Origin: Roseovarius sp. S88 | Lineage (GTDB): Bacteria; Pseudomonadota; Alphaproteobacteria; Rhodobacterales; Rhodobacteraceae | NCBI RefSeq assembly: GCF_037023735.1 | Contig: NZ_CP146069.1 | Coordinates: forward strand, 1,529,501 to 1,593,500 | DNA: 64,000 nucleotides | Reading direction: 5' to 3' | Part shown: in pieces, positions 17,827 through 26,634 of the stretch | Numbering within the stretch: the stretch's first letter is position 1 | Layout of the letters: the number at the start of each line of letters is the position of its first letter | Position numbers and translations under genes: made by a program | The notes under the pieces: generated by a model | Told to the model about the DNA's origin: nothing | The model's input: the letters and a program-made list of their open reading frames with translations, nothing else | Database searches by the model: none

Positions 17827-18519
17827 ATGAACTCTTGTCGAGCCAAAGTCGAGGCTGATGAACCTCATTTGAATACTGCGCCTGAAAACGACGTCAATGT
17901 TCCGGTTGGCGGTGGGATTAAGCGTGTTTTTGATGTTGCGTTTAGCCTGGTCGCGGTCCTGAGCACTTTGCCGTTTTTTGTTGTTTTGCCGCTCATCATC
18001 ATGGTCGTGTCCCCCGGCCCAATCTTGTTTGCACATACGCGTGTTGGGTATGGCGGCACGCCATTTCCCTGTTTGAAATTCCGCACCATGGTGCCCAACG
18101 CGGATCAGATGCTGAAAGAACATTTGGCATCGAACCCCGAGGCACAAGCCGAATGGGACCAGCATCGCAAACTGAAAAACGATCCTCGGATCATTCCTTT
18201 GGTCGGCAACTTGATGCGGCGTCTGAGCTTTGATGAGTTGCCTCAGTTTTTCAATGTACTGCGTGGTGACATGAGTGTCGTTGGTCCACGTCCTTTAACG
18301 GTGGATGAGGTCAAGGACTATGGCGAAGCCGCGCGCCGGTATCAGGCGGCGCGCCCCGGCATCACAGGGCTATGGCAGGTCTCTGGTCGCAGCGACATCT
18401 CATTTCGCGAACGTATCGAACTGGACTGCCGCTATGTCGCAACCTGCAACTTGACCAGCGATATGCGGCTTATTGCCAAGACAATCGGCGTCCTTCTGAA
18501 CGGGCGCGGCGCGTATTGA
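17827..18519 (+). CDS. exoY: Undecaprenyl-phosphate sugar-1-phosphate transferase (ExoY type)
   Basis: This 230-residue protein has one N-terminal hydrophobic segment (about residues 38-62) followed by the bacterial sugar-transferase domain. Motifs are KFRTMVPNAD (about 95-104), LSFDELPQFFNVLRGDMS (about 136-153), VGPRPLTVDE and ARPGITGLWQVSGRSD (about 177-192). It starts repeat-unit synthesis by moving a sugar-1-phosphate to undecaprenyl phosphate; ExoY in rhizobia uses UDP-galactose. It heads a second plus-strand group with a small membrane protein and two ExoA/ExoM-like transferases. Galactose specificity is inferred only from resemblance. Confidence 0.9.
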   Translation: MNSCRAKVEADEPHLNTAPENDVNVPVGGGIKRVFDVAFSLVAVLSTLPFFVVLPLIIMVVSPGPILFAHTRVGYGGTPFPCLKFRTMVPNADQMLKEHLASNPEAQAEWDQHRKLKNDPRIIPLVGNLMRRLSFDELPQFFNVLRGDMSVVGPRPLTVDEVKDYGEAARRYQAARPGITGLWQVSGRSDISFRERIELDCRYVATCNLTSDMRLIAKTIGVLLNGRGAY

Positions 18520-18582
18520 CCCAAATTTGAGAGGCGAGAGAGGCAAATCAGCTTCAGCGCCTTTGACCCAAGGACAAACCAA

Positions 18583-18825
18583 ATGAACATTCCAAAATCC
18601 AAATACACCGCTATAGTTAGCGCTGTTTCGACTGGGGGGTATGTTTTGAAGGGGCTGTTGCTGCTGGCGCCGGTACTAAGCTGCGCGCTGGCCTTGATCG
18701 TGTATCTGGCGGATGGGGGCTTCTGGATGATCCTGGCAGCATTCTTCCTTGCCGGTCCTTTGTGTCTTTTGGTGATTGGCCTGATCCTGGATCGACGGCC
18801 CGATGACAGCGGAGACCCCAAATAG
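18583..18825 (+). CDS. Small two-span membrane protein
   Basis: This 80-residue protein has two hydrophobic segments (about residues 19-42 and 46-68) and a short polar C-terminus. No family was recognised. AAGGA lies 8 bases before the ATG. The gene sits between exoY and the ExoA-like gene and overlaps the latter by 23 bases, so it is co-translated with the polysaccharide enzymes. It could help anchor or pair the cytoplasmic transferases, but that is a guess. Confidence 0.75.
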   Translation: MNIPKSKYTAIVSAVSTGGYVLKGLLLLAPVLSCALALIVYLADGGFWMILAAFFLAGPLCLLVIGLILDRRPDDSGDPK

Positions 18826-19867
18826 CAGCTGGGTTGCCGACCCCGAGATCGCACCAGGTGCGGTAGAGCCAGGCGATGTTCTTGTGGTTCTGCCCGCGCT
18901 GAATGAAGCAGAACACATCGAAAGCTGCCTGCAGTCGCTGATGCGCCCGGCGCATTGGATGTCACACTGCACGGTGGTTGTCGCCGATGGCGGCAGCACC
19001 GATGGCACGCAGGATATCGTTTTGCGCCTGAAGCGCACCTATCCAAACTTGCATCTGCTGCACAATCCACACCGCTTGCAAGCAGCTGGGGTCAATGCCG
19101 CCGTGACACATCTGTCCAAGCCATATCACAAGCTTTTGGTGAGATGCGATGTGCATGCCATCTACCCCGTGGGATATGTTCAGGCGCTTGCCCGGGAACA
19201 TGCTCGTGTCAAATCTGCATCCGTTGTAACGGCCATGGACGCCACAGGGCAGGGTGGGTTTCAAAAAGCCGCCGCCTGGATTGTCGATACGCCATTGGGA
19301 TCAGGCGGATCGACCCATCGTGGCGGGCAAAAAGCACAGTATGTGGACCACGGTCATCACGCAGCCTTTGACATTGATTGGTTCCGCCGCGTTGGAGGGT
19401 ATGACCCCGCCATCAGTCACAATGAAGACGCCGAATACGATATGCGTCTGACGCAATCCGGAGGAAAGATCTGGCTCACCGATCAAACGCGGATTGCCTA
19501 TGTGATGCGACCCACATTGGGCGCCGTTTGGCGTCAGTACTGGAATTATGGGCACGGCCGGGCGAATACCTTGCTGAAACACAACGCCCGTCCTCGCCTG
19601 CGTCAACTGGCACCGGTGCTCAACCTGCTGGTGTTGCTGGTCTCGGCGTGCGCGATGCCCTTCACATCGCTCGGTCTGGTGTGGCCAGCGCTCTATGCAG
19701 GCGTGCTTTTGGGCACGTCCCTCATCGCTGCAGGCCTGTTGCGCAGTGCCGAAGGGCTTTGGGCCGGACTTGCGCTTGGCGCGATGCACATAGCCTGGGC
19801 GCTTGGATTTCTGCGTCGGGTCTGCACGATCTCCAAGCCGCGCTCTTCCGAGGTGCAAACAGGGTGA
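18803..19867 (+). CDS. exoA: Glycosyltransferase, succinoglycan ExoA type
   Basis: This 354-residue family 2 glycosyltransferase starts the GT-A fold with VLVVLPALNEAEHIESCL and has VVVADGGSTDGTQDI at about residues 54-68. Further on come GSGGSTHRGG (about 167) and GYDPAISHNEDAEYDMRL (about 201-218), with the catalytic-base-type ED of ExoA proteins. Two or three hydrophobic segments near the C-terminus (about 275-340) anchor it in the membrane. In succinoglycan synthesis ExoA adds a glucose early in repeat-unit assembly. It overlaps the next transferase gene by 4 bases (GTGA). Confidence 0.82.
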   Translation: MTAETPNSSWVADPEIAPGAVEPGDVLVVLPALNEAEHIESCLQSLMRPAHWMSHCTVVVADGGSTDGTQDIVLRLKRTYPNLHLLHNPHRLQAAGVNAAVTHLSKPYHKLLVRCDVHAIYPVGYVQALAREHARVKSASVVTAMDATGQGGFQKAAAWIVDTPLGSGGSTHRGGQKAQYVDHGHHAAFDIDWFRRVGGYDPAISHNEDAEYDMRLTQSGGKIWLTDQTRIAYVMRPTLGAVWRQYWNYGHGRANTLLKHNARPRLRQLAPVLNLLVLLVSACAMPFTSLGLVWPALYAGVLLGTSLIAAGLLRSAEGLWAGLALGAMHIAWALGFLRRVCTISKPRSSEVQTG

Positions 19868-20769
19868 AGACCAAGATGCGACCATGGCACATCGATATCT
19901 GTATTTGCACCTACAGGCGGCCGCATCTGGCCAAAACGCTCACCTCCCTGAGTGAAATTGAGCGACCTGACGGCACAGTTGTCCAAGTTAGGGTGGCAGA
20001 TAACGATGCCAAGCCAAGTGCCCGACCCATCATCGACACATGTGCAACATCCTTGCCCGTCGCTTATGTCCACGCCCCTGCGCGCAACATTTCGATTGCA
20101 CGGAATGCTTGCCTGGACAGTTCTGACGCAGATTTCGTGGCCTGGCTTGATGACGATGAAATCGTCGACCAGACCTGGCTTCGACGTCTTTTCGAGGCAC
20201 TCCTGAGCAAAGGACACGACGCGGTGTTTGGCCCGGCCATCGCCATCTACCCGCAAGACGCCCCCACTCACATTGCCAACGGGGACTTTCATTCCAACCG
20301 GCCGGTTGTGCGTCGCGGCGAGGTGCGCACCGGGCACACTTGTAATGCGCTTGTTGATATGCGCCCCGCGTCCACACGCGCGCTCCGGTTTGATGTGGCC
20401 AAAGGTCGGACTGGCGGAGAAGACACCGACTATTTCCACAGGCTTTGGCAAACCGGTGCGCAATTTGGCATTTGCGACGATGCAAAGGTCTATGAGGATG
20501 TCGCACCGGCCCGGCTGCACCCCGGCTGGCTCATGCGCAGAAGCTTTAATGCCGGGCATGTGTTTGGCGAGCTTAGCCGCAGGGATGCGCGCTTATGGGC
20601 GCTTCCCAAGCTGATCCTTGTGGCGTTGACGAAGGCGCTTTACTGCCTGCTCCGGGCTTTGGTGTCAGCCGGATTTGCGACAAGCAGACTTTGGTGGTTG
20701 CGACGGGGCGTCATGCATTTGGGCGTGATGGCGGGTCTGGCGCGGATCACACCGAAGACGCAATACTAG
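19864..20769 (+). CDS. Family 2 glycosyltransferase, ExoM-like
   Basis: The 301-residue protein begins with DICICTYRRPHLAKTLTSL, the usual ExoM-type start. It has ARNISIARNACLDSS (about residues 75-89), FVAWLDDDEIVDQTWL (about 93-108, with the DxD-like DDDE motif) and TGGEDTDYFHRL (about 183). It would add another sugar to the repeat unit. The start is a GTG whose last two bases join the exoA stop (GTGA); an ATG four codons later is the alternative. The 3' end overlaps the convergent glycosyltransferase gene by 23 bases. Confidence 0.83.
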   Translation: MKTKMRPWHIDICICTYRRPHLAKTLTSLSEIERPDGTVVQVRVADNDAKPSARPIIDTCATSLPVAYVHAPARNISIARNACLDSSDADFVAWLDDDEIVDQTWLRRLFEALLSKGHDAVFGPAIAIYPQDAPTHIANGDFHSNRPVVRRGEVRTGHTCNALVDMRPASTRALRFDVAKGRTGGEDTDYFHRLWQTGAQFGICDDAKVYEDVAPARLHPGWLMRRSFNAGHVFGELSRRDARLWALPKLILVALTKALYCLLRALVSAGFATSRLWWLRRGVMHLGVMAGLARITPKTQY

Positions 20770-21940
20770 ACGTTGTTTGTTCAGAAGATGCGGTTTGCGT
20801 CGGCGGCGGGTCTTGGGTAATAGCCGCGTCCACCAGCATCCTTAGTGTGCCAATGGGTTCAACGAACACTTCGTCGGGCAACTCAAGCAGAGTCTGTCGC
20901 GCTTTGTGCACTAGGCTTCGGTCTTCTAGAATACGCGAAACAACGGACGGCAGGGTGCGTTCAAGCGGTTCCTTGATGACAATACCACTCGCGTGTCCCG
21001 AGATCCATTGACCGGTCTGCGAAGACGCCGGGGCAATGGGCGGGCAGCCATACCACCCCCCTTCATACAGCCGGTTGGGTAAGAGCCATTGTGAGTTCAG
21101 GCCTGCATCCATGAAATCCCCGGCCCAAACCATATCGACCTGGGCATAAAGAGCCGCCAATTCATCCGGCCAACGATAGCGCCCGCCATAAGTCAAATTT
21201 GGGTGCGCCGCGATGATCTGATGAAAATCAGGAAGTTCCGCCTCCGCCGGATATCCGCGCAAAATGACCTCAACACGGCCCTCGAACTGTTTGGACAGAC
21301 TGCATAAAAGCTTCAGAGACCGCGCGCAGCGCAAATTGCCAAACCAACCGATCCGCAGTTTGCTACTCTTGTCAGTCACGTCATCTGGTCGCGGCCCAAT
21401 GCGCGTTTGCAAACGGTTTTCCAACACCTGCGCGCCGCCTGCATCCGGGTAGTACCGCTCAAAATGTGCGCTCAGAAACGCAGGAGACGAGACCCAATGC
21501 CCAACACAATGTCGCAAAGCGCGGCGCTCGATGGCCCGAAAGAGTGCGCCGATACGGTCCCGCCGTGCAACAAGTCGATGAATGTCCAGACATTCATAGA
21601 TCACAGGCGTGCTCAGCCGCGCGCGCCGCCGCGCAAGCAGTGCCGTTAACAGCATGTCGAGATTGCGTGCCACGATCAGATCAGCGTCTGCCAAGGCAGG
21701 GACCTGCGCTTTTTTTGCGCCCTGTAGCACCGCACGTACTCGGTGCAGATACCCATTGTCGTAGGTTCGACCCAGATCCGTCACGACCCAGTCTGGCCGC
21801 GCGAGGTCAGTCCGATAGCTGGCAAATCCTGCCACGTCGATGCCATCGCGCGCGAACCCCGCCACGCGCCGTTTGATCGCCGCGTCGCCCCAATCATGCG
21901 CGAAATACGCCAGTCGTATTGGCCGTCGGGCGTCACGCAC
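20747..21940 (-). CDS. GT-B-type (family 1/4-like) glycosyltransferase
   Basis: The 397-residue protein shows an N-terminal half starting RLAYFAHDWGDAAIKRR. The C-terminal Rossmann half has RIGWFGNLRCARSL (about residues 196-209) and LNSQWLLPNRLYEGGWYGCPPI (about 300-321, quoted in part), where family 4 enzymes place the donor-binding acidic loop. The match is looser than for the other transferases. The start is taken as the GTG at 21940, overlapping the sulfotransferase stop by 8 bases; the frame extends to 22003 but that part is shadowed by the sulfotransferase gene. It probably finishes the repeat unit. Confidence 0.72.
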   Translation of the reverse strand: MRDARRPIRLAYFAHDWGDAAIKRRVAGFARDGIDVAGFASYRTDLARPDWVVTDLGRTYDNGYLHRVRAVLQGAKKAQVPALADADLIVARNLDMLLTALLARRRARLSTPVIYECLDIHRLVARRDRIGALFRAIERRALRHCVGHWVSSPAFLSAHFERYYPDAGGAQVLENRLQTRIGPRPDDVTDKSSKLRIGWFGNLRCARSLKLLCSLSKQFEGRVEVILRGYPAEAELPDFHQIIAAHPNLTYGGRYRWPDELAALYAQVDMVWAGDFMDAGLNSQWLLPNRLYEGGWYGCPPIAPASSQTGQWISGHASGIVIKEPLERTLPSVVSRILEDRSLVHKARQTLLELPDEVFVEPIGTLRMLVDAAITQDPPPTQTASSEQTTSSIASSV

Positions 21941-22772
21941 CGGCAAGGCCCTGCAACTCTTTGGCCCGCGCGTAGAGTGCGGCGTCGGCCGCGCACATCT
22001 CATAAAGCCGGTCCAGTTGATCAGGCGTGAACGCGATGTCAGGTCCCTTGCCCTGATTGTACTTGTGCAAACTCAGTCCAGCGCCAAAAAGCTGTTCGAA
22101 TTCAGCCGCAAACTGTTCTATATCTTCAAGAAATCCGATTAAAGCGAACTCCTCCAAAGCCTTCGTCGCATACACCAAGCTGGCGGTTTCCGCGTCCTTA
22201 GGAACGCTGTGTTGGCCTGACAGATATCGCAGGTAAGTCGTGCAATGCGCCCGTGCGATCGGGCTTTGCAGCCAGACGTCCGGGTCCCGATCGGCGATGC
22301 CGGCAGCCACGGCCATGCGATAATTCGAAATCGTGCGTGCCACCGGATCCCGCATGATCGTCAAAAGCTTATACCGACCCAGCAGATGCGTGCGCACGCG
22401 CTCAGTCAATAAAACATGCCCATGCACCAAATCGGTGTTCCAGCACCCATGCGTCAGCAAAAGCCGCTCGCGCAGATCGAACGTGTGGTGACCATGTTCC
22501 AGGTCATCGTGACACCGCCACGGATCGTCTTCGCCAAAGGCAAGAACAGAGGCAGCACGCCGGGTTGAGAGGGCATCAATCACGCCAACGCGTTTGTGAA
22601 TCGGCACCGTGGCATAGAGCGCCTCAGACAGAGACGTGCCACCACATTTCGGCAAATGCAGGAAAATCGCCGGATGCCGCAATCCAGCGCCCAGAAGCGA
22701 CCGCTTGATCCGACCGGAGTAGACCCGGGACCGGCGTGTTGTGCGGCTTTGCGTGACGTCAAAAAGGCTCAT
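21933..22772 (-). CDS. Sulfotransferase family protein (third in the locus)
   Basis: This 279-residue protein has a PAPS-binding loop as FLHLPKCGGTSLSEAL (about residues 36-51), the LPKxGGT form typical of Golgi-type carbohydrate sulfotransferases (Sulfotransfer_2). The 3'-phosphate motif is IMRDPVARTISNYRMAV (about 138-154). The ATG at 22772 follows AGGGG by nine bases; a GTG three codons upstream is possible. It is coupled to the downstream glycosyltransferase gene, so it probably sulfates the sugar that enzyme adds. Its PAPS loop differs from those of the two other sulfotransferases here, which implies a different acceptor. Confidence 0.85.
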   Translation of the reverse strand: MSLFDVTQSRTTRRSRVYSGRIKRSLLGAGLRHPAIFLHLPKCGGTSLSEALYATVPIHKRVGVIDALSTRRAASVLAFGEDDPWRCHDDLEHGHHTFDLRERLLLTHGCWNTDLVHGHVLLTERVRTHLLGRYKLLTIMRDPVARTISNYRMAVAAGIADRDPDVWLQSPIARAHCTTYLRYLSGQHSVPKDAETASLVYATKALEEFALIGFLEDIEQFAAEFEQLFGAGLSLHKYNQGKGPDIAFTPDQLDRLYEMCAADAALYARAKELQGLAGA

Positions 22773-22931
22773 TGGCAGCACCCCTGGGAACCTTGGTGAA
22801 TTCCTTGTTTGCTTACATGTTTCGAAAAAGTGGCGAGATTGCGTCGGCTCAGATGGCTGCCTGGGTTTCAGCGAGGATTTGCCATCAGTTGATGAAAACT
22901 TGAGCAGACTTGTGCCGGTCAGAAACTGGAC

Positions 22932-23597
22932 CTATTCCGCCGCGGGTTTCAGACTACTCATCAGGTGGTGAAACTTCTCACCCTGCACCGCGACATGTGT
23001 GCGGATCACGTTGGCCGCCATGTCCCCATCACCGTCTTCGAGGGCCGCCACGATCTGCTCATGTTCGCCCATAGACTGCTTCAACCGGCCTCTAAGGCGC
23101 AATTGAATACGCCGAAAGGGCTGCAAGCGCCGTTGCAGCCGCAGGCATTCTTGTTCCAGAAACCGGTTGCCGGAGTGCCGGTAGAGAAGGGCATGAAACC
23201 TCTCGTTCTCACGGTAGTATCTGTCGGTATCCTGCGCTTCGACCGCGGCGTTGCAGCGCGCGTTGATCTTGTTGAGGTCGCGAAGAGCCTCGTCAGAAAT
23301 GCGCGACGCCGCAAAGCGGGCGCTGGTGGCTTCCAACTCCGCCATAACTTCGAACATCTCGATGAGCTCAATGGGGCCGGGCTGTCGGACAAATACGCCC
23401 CGCCGAGGGATCTGTTCGACCAGGCCAGATTGAGCAAGGCGCTGTAAAGCTTCCCGAATTGGGGTGCGCGATACCGAAAAGCGTTCGGACAGTTGGACTT
23501 CATCCAGCCGTTCACCATCGGCAAATGTGCCGTCAAAAATCAGCCCTTCAAGCTCATCCGCGATGATGTCTGCCCGCTTGCGTTCCATGTTTCGCAT
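22932..23597 (-). CDS. matR: GntR-family (FadR subgroup) regulator of malonate genes
   Basis: This 221-residue regulator has an N-terminal winged helix (LSERFSVSRTPIREALQRLA, residues about 36-55). Its all-helical FCD sensor domain (about 80-215) carries the metal-binding histidines in RENERFHALLYRHSGN and GEHEQIVAAL. It lies divergently from the malonate TRAP and enzyme operon, which fits MatR/GtrA-type regulators that respond to malonate or malonyl-CoA. A TTGTATACAA palindrome in the gap is its probable operator. An ATG three codons downstream (23588) is an alternative start. Confidence 0.85.
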   Translation of the reverse strand: MRNMERKRADIIADELEGLIFDGTFADGERLDEVQLSERFSVSRTPIREALQRLAQSGLVEQIPRRGVFVRQPGPIELIEMFEVMAELEATSARFAASRISDEALRDLNKINARCNAAVEAQDTDRYYRENERFHALLYRHSGNRFLEQECLRLQRRLQPFRRIQLRLRGRLKQSMGEHEQIVAALEDGDGDMAANVIRTHVAVQGEKFHHLMSSLKPAAE

Positions 23598-23634
23598 TTA
23601 ACATGCCACGTAATCGTGCGCAAGATTGTTATTA

Positions 23635-23644
23635 TTGTATACAA
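23635..23644. promoter_or_regulatory. Probable GntR-type operator
   Basis: A perfect palindrome TTGTATACAA lies in the 125-base gap between the divergent GntR regulator and the TRAP operon, 38 bases upstream of the regulator start. Sites of the form TNGTNNNACNA or TTGTATACAA are typical of the FadR/VanR subgroup. It would allow autorepression and control of the malonate operon. Confidence 0.65.
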
Positions 23645-23722
23645 AAATGTTGACTCTGAACGCACGCACTGCAACTTGAAAGCAGTCCGATCTAGAATCG
23701 GAAGCGCAATGGGAGGAATGTT

Positions 23723-24709
23723 ATGACTATAAAGTTCACCGCCACCGTGGCGGCGACCGCGCTTTTGGCAGGCACATGGGCCGCCGAAGCCGCAGAGCTA
23801 AGGCTGTCGCACCAATGGTCCACATCAGATGTCCGTCATAAGGTGGCAGAGATCGTCGCGAACGAAGTCGCCGCGGCTGACGTAGACTTGGAAATCAAGA
23901 TTTTCCCGTCCAAATCGCTGTTCAAACCGCGTGAACAATACAAGCCCCTGAGCCGGGGTCAGTTGGATATGACGGTGTTCCCGCTCAGCTACGCAGGTGG
24001 ACAGCGCCCAGAGTTCAATCTGACTTTGATGCCCGGCTTGGTGAAAAACCATGACCATGCCGCTCGCCTGAATGAAAGCGAATTCATGGGCAAGCTGGAA
24101 GATCTGATGGCCGAGGATGATGTGAAGGTGCTAGTGCACGGCTATCTCGCAGGTGGCTTTGTTGGCAAAGACGGGTGCATCACAAGCCCGGAGGACGTCA
24201 AAGGTCAACAAACCCGCGCCGCTGGCAAAGCGTTTGAACAGATGCTGGCCGGGGCAGGGGCATCTATTGCCTCGATGGCCTCATCCGAGATCTACAACGC
24301 CATGCAGACGGGTGTTTTGACAGCGGCGAACACCTCGTCATCATCCTTCGTCAGCTACCGCATCTACGAACAAGTGGCCTGCTATACACCGGCCAGCGAC
24401 TTTGCCTTGTGGTTCATGTATCAGCCGCTCTTGATGAACAAATCCACATTTGAGGGTCTCACCGAAGCGCAGCAAGCCGCCATCATGGCGGGCGCGGAAA
24501 AGGCTGAGGCCTTCTATCTTGAAGAAGCCAAGAAACAAGACGCGGAATCGGCCAAGGTCTTTGCGGACAACGGCGTTGAGATTGCCAACATGACACTCGA
24601 AGAATTCGACGCCTGGCGCGCTTTGGCGCAAGAAACGTCCTACAAAGCCTTTGTGAAGGACACACCGGGTGGTCAGGACCTGCTTGACCTTGCTCTTTCA
24701 GTTGAGTGA
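23723..24709 (+). CDS. matP: TRAP transporter binding protein (DctP family), malonate
   Basis: This 328-residue periplasmic protein has a signal peptide (cleavage near AEA-AE, residue 23). The DctP fold shows LRLSHQWSTSDVRHKVAE at the N-terminus, the conserved GGFVGKDGCITSPEDVKGQQTR region (quoted in part; arginine binding the substrate carboxylate at about residue 165) and IYNAMQTGVLTAANTSSSSF (about 193-212). It would bind malonate for uptake. GGAGG precedes the ATG. The gene is followed by a GC-rich hairpin and then the two membrane subunits. The malonate assignment comes from the decarboxylase and ligase genes in the same operon. Confidence 0.9.
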   Translation: MTIKFTATVAATALLAGTWAAEAAELRLSHQWSTSDVRHKVAEIVANEVAAADVDLEIKIFPSKSLFKPREQYKPLSRGQLDMTVFPLSYAGGQRPEFNLTLMPGLVKNHDHAARLNESEFMGKLEDLMAEDDVKVLVHGYLAGGFVGKDGCITSPEDVKGQQTRAAGKAFEQMLAGAGASIASMASSEIYNAMQTGVLTAANTSSSSFVSYRIYEQVACYTPASDFALWFMYQPLLMNKSTFEGLTEAQQAAIMAGAEKAEAFYLEEAKKQDAESAKVFADNGVEIANMTLEEFDAWRALAQETSYKAFVKDTPGGQDLLDLALSVE

Positions 24710-24722
24710 CACACGGCTGAGC

Positions 24723-24743
24723 GGGGCCGCCCGATGCGGCCCC
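24723..24743 (+). promoter_or_regulatory. Intra-operon hairpin after matP
   Basis: Perfect 8-base GC arms, GGGGCCGC and GCGGCCCC, with a CCGAT loop start 13 bases after the matP stop and end 26 bases before matQ. No T-tract follows, so it is more likely an mRNA-stabilising or partial-attenuation structure than a full terminator. Confidence 0.75.
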
Positions 24744-24769
24744 ACCACATTCTGAATCAGGAGTGAGCC

Positions 24770-25318
24770 ATGGCTGGCCAAAGCAACGCCTCGGTCGCAC
24801 GCGTCGGGGACAATCTCTTTTTGCGCTCAGTTGCGGCGGTCTCCACGCTGGCGGGGTGGTGCTCGGCGGCCATGATCGTGGCGGCGGTGATGATCACCTG
24901 CCAGATGATCTTTGTGCGCTTTGTGCTCAACGGCTCAACCGTGTGGCAGACCGAGGCGGTGATCTACCTGGTCATCGCAGCCACGCTTATTGGCCTGCCA
25001 TATGTGCAGCGCTTGCGCGGTCACGTGAATGTCGATCTGATCCCGCTGGCCTTGCCACCAAAGGCACGGTTTGGCTTGGCCATGGTTACGCTCAGCCTAT
25101 CGATCCTGATCGTGGGCGTCATGCTTTTCTACGGCTACGACTATTGGCATTTCGCATGGGAACGCGGCTGGAAATCAGATACAGTATGGGGCGTAAGGCT
25201 TTGGATTCCTTACCTTGCTTTGCCTGTTGGGTTTGGCCTTCTGCTGCTACAACTGATTGCTGACCTGGTGGCTGTGATCATCGGCGTTGACAAACCCTTT
25301 GGGCTGGAGGACGGCTGA
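24770..25318 (+). CDS. matQ: TRAP transporter small membrane subunit (DctQ family)
   Basis: The 182-residue protein has four predicted spans (about residues 25-48, 58-78, 100-120, 142-165). It carries the DctQ-type VMITCQMIFVRFVLNGSTVW segment (about residues 39-58) and LPYVQRLRGHVNVDLI, in which RGHVNVD is a conserved DctQ motif. It is a subunit of the secondary importer with matM and matP. Its stop codon overlaps the matM ATG by one base (TGATG). AGGAG precedes the start. Confidence 0.9.
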   Translation: MAGQSNASVARVGDNLFLRSVAAVSTLAGWCSAAMIVAAVMITCQMIFVRFVLNGSTVWQTEAVIYLVIAATLIGLPYVQRLRGHVNVDLIPLALPPKARFGLAMVTLSLSILIVGVMLFYGYDYWHFAWERGWKSDTVWGVRLWIPYLALPVGFGLLLLQLIADLVAVIIGVDKPFGLEDG

Positions 25319-26634
25319 TGGATCCTCTTGTCCTTGGCGCGCTGGTCGCCTTTTTCACTATATTTGTTCTCTTCTCAGGCGTTTCGGTTGCCCTGGGACT
25401 TCTCATCGTCTCAGCTGGTTTTTTGATCGTCTTTGATGGGATGCGCTCGCTGGAGCTCATGCCCGAAATTCTCTTTGGCAAGCTCGACAACTTCGCTCTT
25501 TTGTCGATCCCGATGTTCATCATCATGGGCGCGTCGATTGCGTCCACGCGGGCAGGCGCGGATCTATACGAGGCTCTGGAGCGTTGGCTCACCCGCGTAC
25601 CCGGAGGACTGGTGGTTTCGAACCTTGGGGCCTGCGCGCTCTTCTCGGCCATGTCGGGGTCATCACCGGCAACATGTGCGGCCATCGGTAAAATGGGTAT
25701 CCCCGAGATGCGCAAACGCGGCTACCCGGATGCCGTGGCCGCTGGCTCCATCGCAGCCGGTGGCACGCTGGGCATCCTGATCCCGCCTTCCGTGACCATG
25801 ATCGTTTATGGCATCGCCACCGAGACATCGATTGGGCGATTGTTCCTGGCCGGGGTGTTCCCCGGCCTGCTTCTGGTTGGGCTCTTCATGGCGTGGTCGC
25901 TCTATTCGACCTGGCGCTCCGGTGACGCGACTGTACTCAGCTCAGGCAGCTACACATGGCGTGAAAAATTCGAAATCCTGCCGCGCGTCTTGCCGTTTCT
26001 CGGTATCATATTCGGCGTACTTTATGCCATGTACGGTGGTATCGCGACGCCGTCTGAGACCGCCGCTGTGGGTGCGCTCATGTGCCTGCTCATTGCGATG
26101 ATCATCTACAAGCTCTGGAATCCACGCGATCTCTGGGTTGTTTTGCGCGACAGCACCAAGGAATCTGTGATGATCCTCTTCATCATCGCAGCGGCGGGCG
26201 TTTTCAGCTACATGCTCTCATCGCTCTTCATCACCCAGGCCATTGCTGAATGGATTGGCACACTCGACGTAAACCGCTGGGTTTTGATGGGCGCGATCAA
26301 TGTCTTCCTGCTAATCGCCGGTTTCTTCCTGCCGCCGGTGGCTGTGATCCTGATGGCGGCCCCAATCCTGTTGCCCATCATCACCACCGCCGGGTTCGAC
26401 CCAATCTGGTTTGCCGTGGTGCTGACCATCAATATGGAAATCGGCCTGATTTCACCGCCTGTCGGTCTCAACCTTTATGTCATCAACGGCATCGCGCCTG
26501 ACATCTCGCTCAAAACGATCCTCAAAGGCTCGTTGCCATTCGTCGCCTGCATGATCATCGCAATCATCCTCTTGTGCCTGTTTCCCGGCATCGCCACATG
26601 GTTACCAGATGCCGTGATGGGAGCCACAAAATGA
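25318..26634 (+). CDS. matM: TRAP transporter large membrane subunit (DctM family)
   Basis: The 438-residue protein has about 12 spans and the DctM signatures: SIPMFIIMGASIASTRAG (about residues 61-78), SGSSPATCAAIGKMGIPEM (about 115-133) and AAGGTLGILIPPSVTMIVYG (about 141-160). The second half has the matching MEIGLISPPVGLNLYVING. It forms the sodium-driven transport channel. It is coupled on both sides by overlapping start and stop codons. Confidence 0.93.
   Translation: MDPLVLGALVAFFTIFVLFSGVSVALGLLIVSAGFLIVFDGMRSLELMPEILFGKLDNFALLSIPMFIIMGASIASTRAGADLYEALERWLTRVPGGLVVSNLGACALFSAMSGSSPATCAAIGKMGIPEMRKRGYPDAVAAGSIAAGGTLGILIPPSVTMIVYGIATETSIGRLFLAGVFPGLLLVGLFMAWSLYSTWRSGDATVLSSGSYTWREKFEILPRVLPFLGIIFGVLYAMYGGIATPSETAAVGALMCLLIAMIIYKLWNPRDLWVVLRDSTKESVMILFIIAAAGVFSYMLSSLFITQAIAEWIGTLDVNRWVLMGAINVFLLIAGFFLPPVAVILMAAPILLPIITTAGFDPIWFAVVLTINMEIGLISPPVGLNLYVINGIAPDISLKTILKGSLPFVACMIIAIILLCLFPGIATWLPDAVMGATK

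Noticed and set aside
19251..19265. Possible second copy of the GTAGGGTGGG palindrome
   Set aside because: Fifteen bases match the 2722-2748 element, but they lie in the conserved QGGFQK stretch of the exoA-like gene and the other arm is missing.
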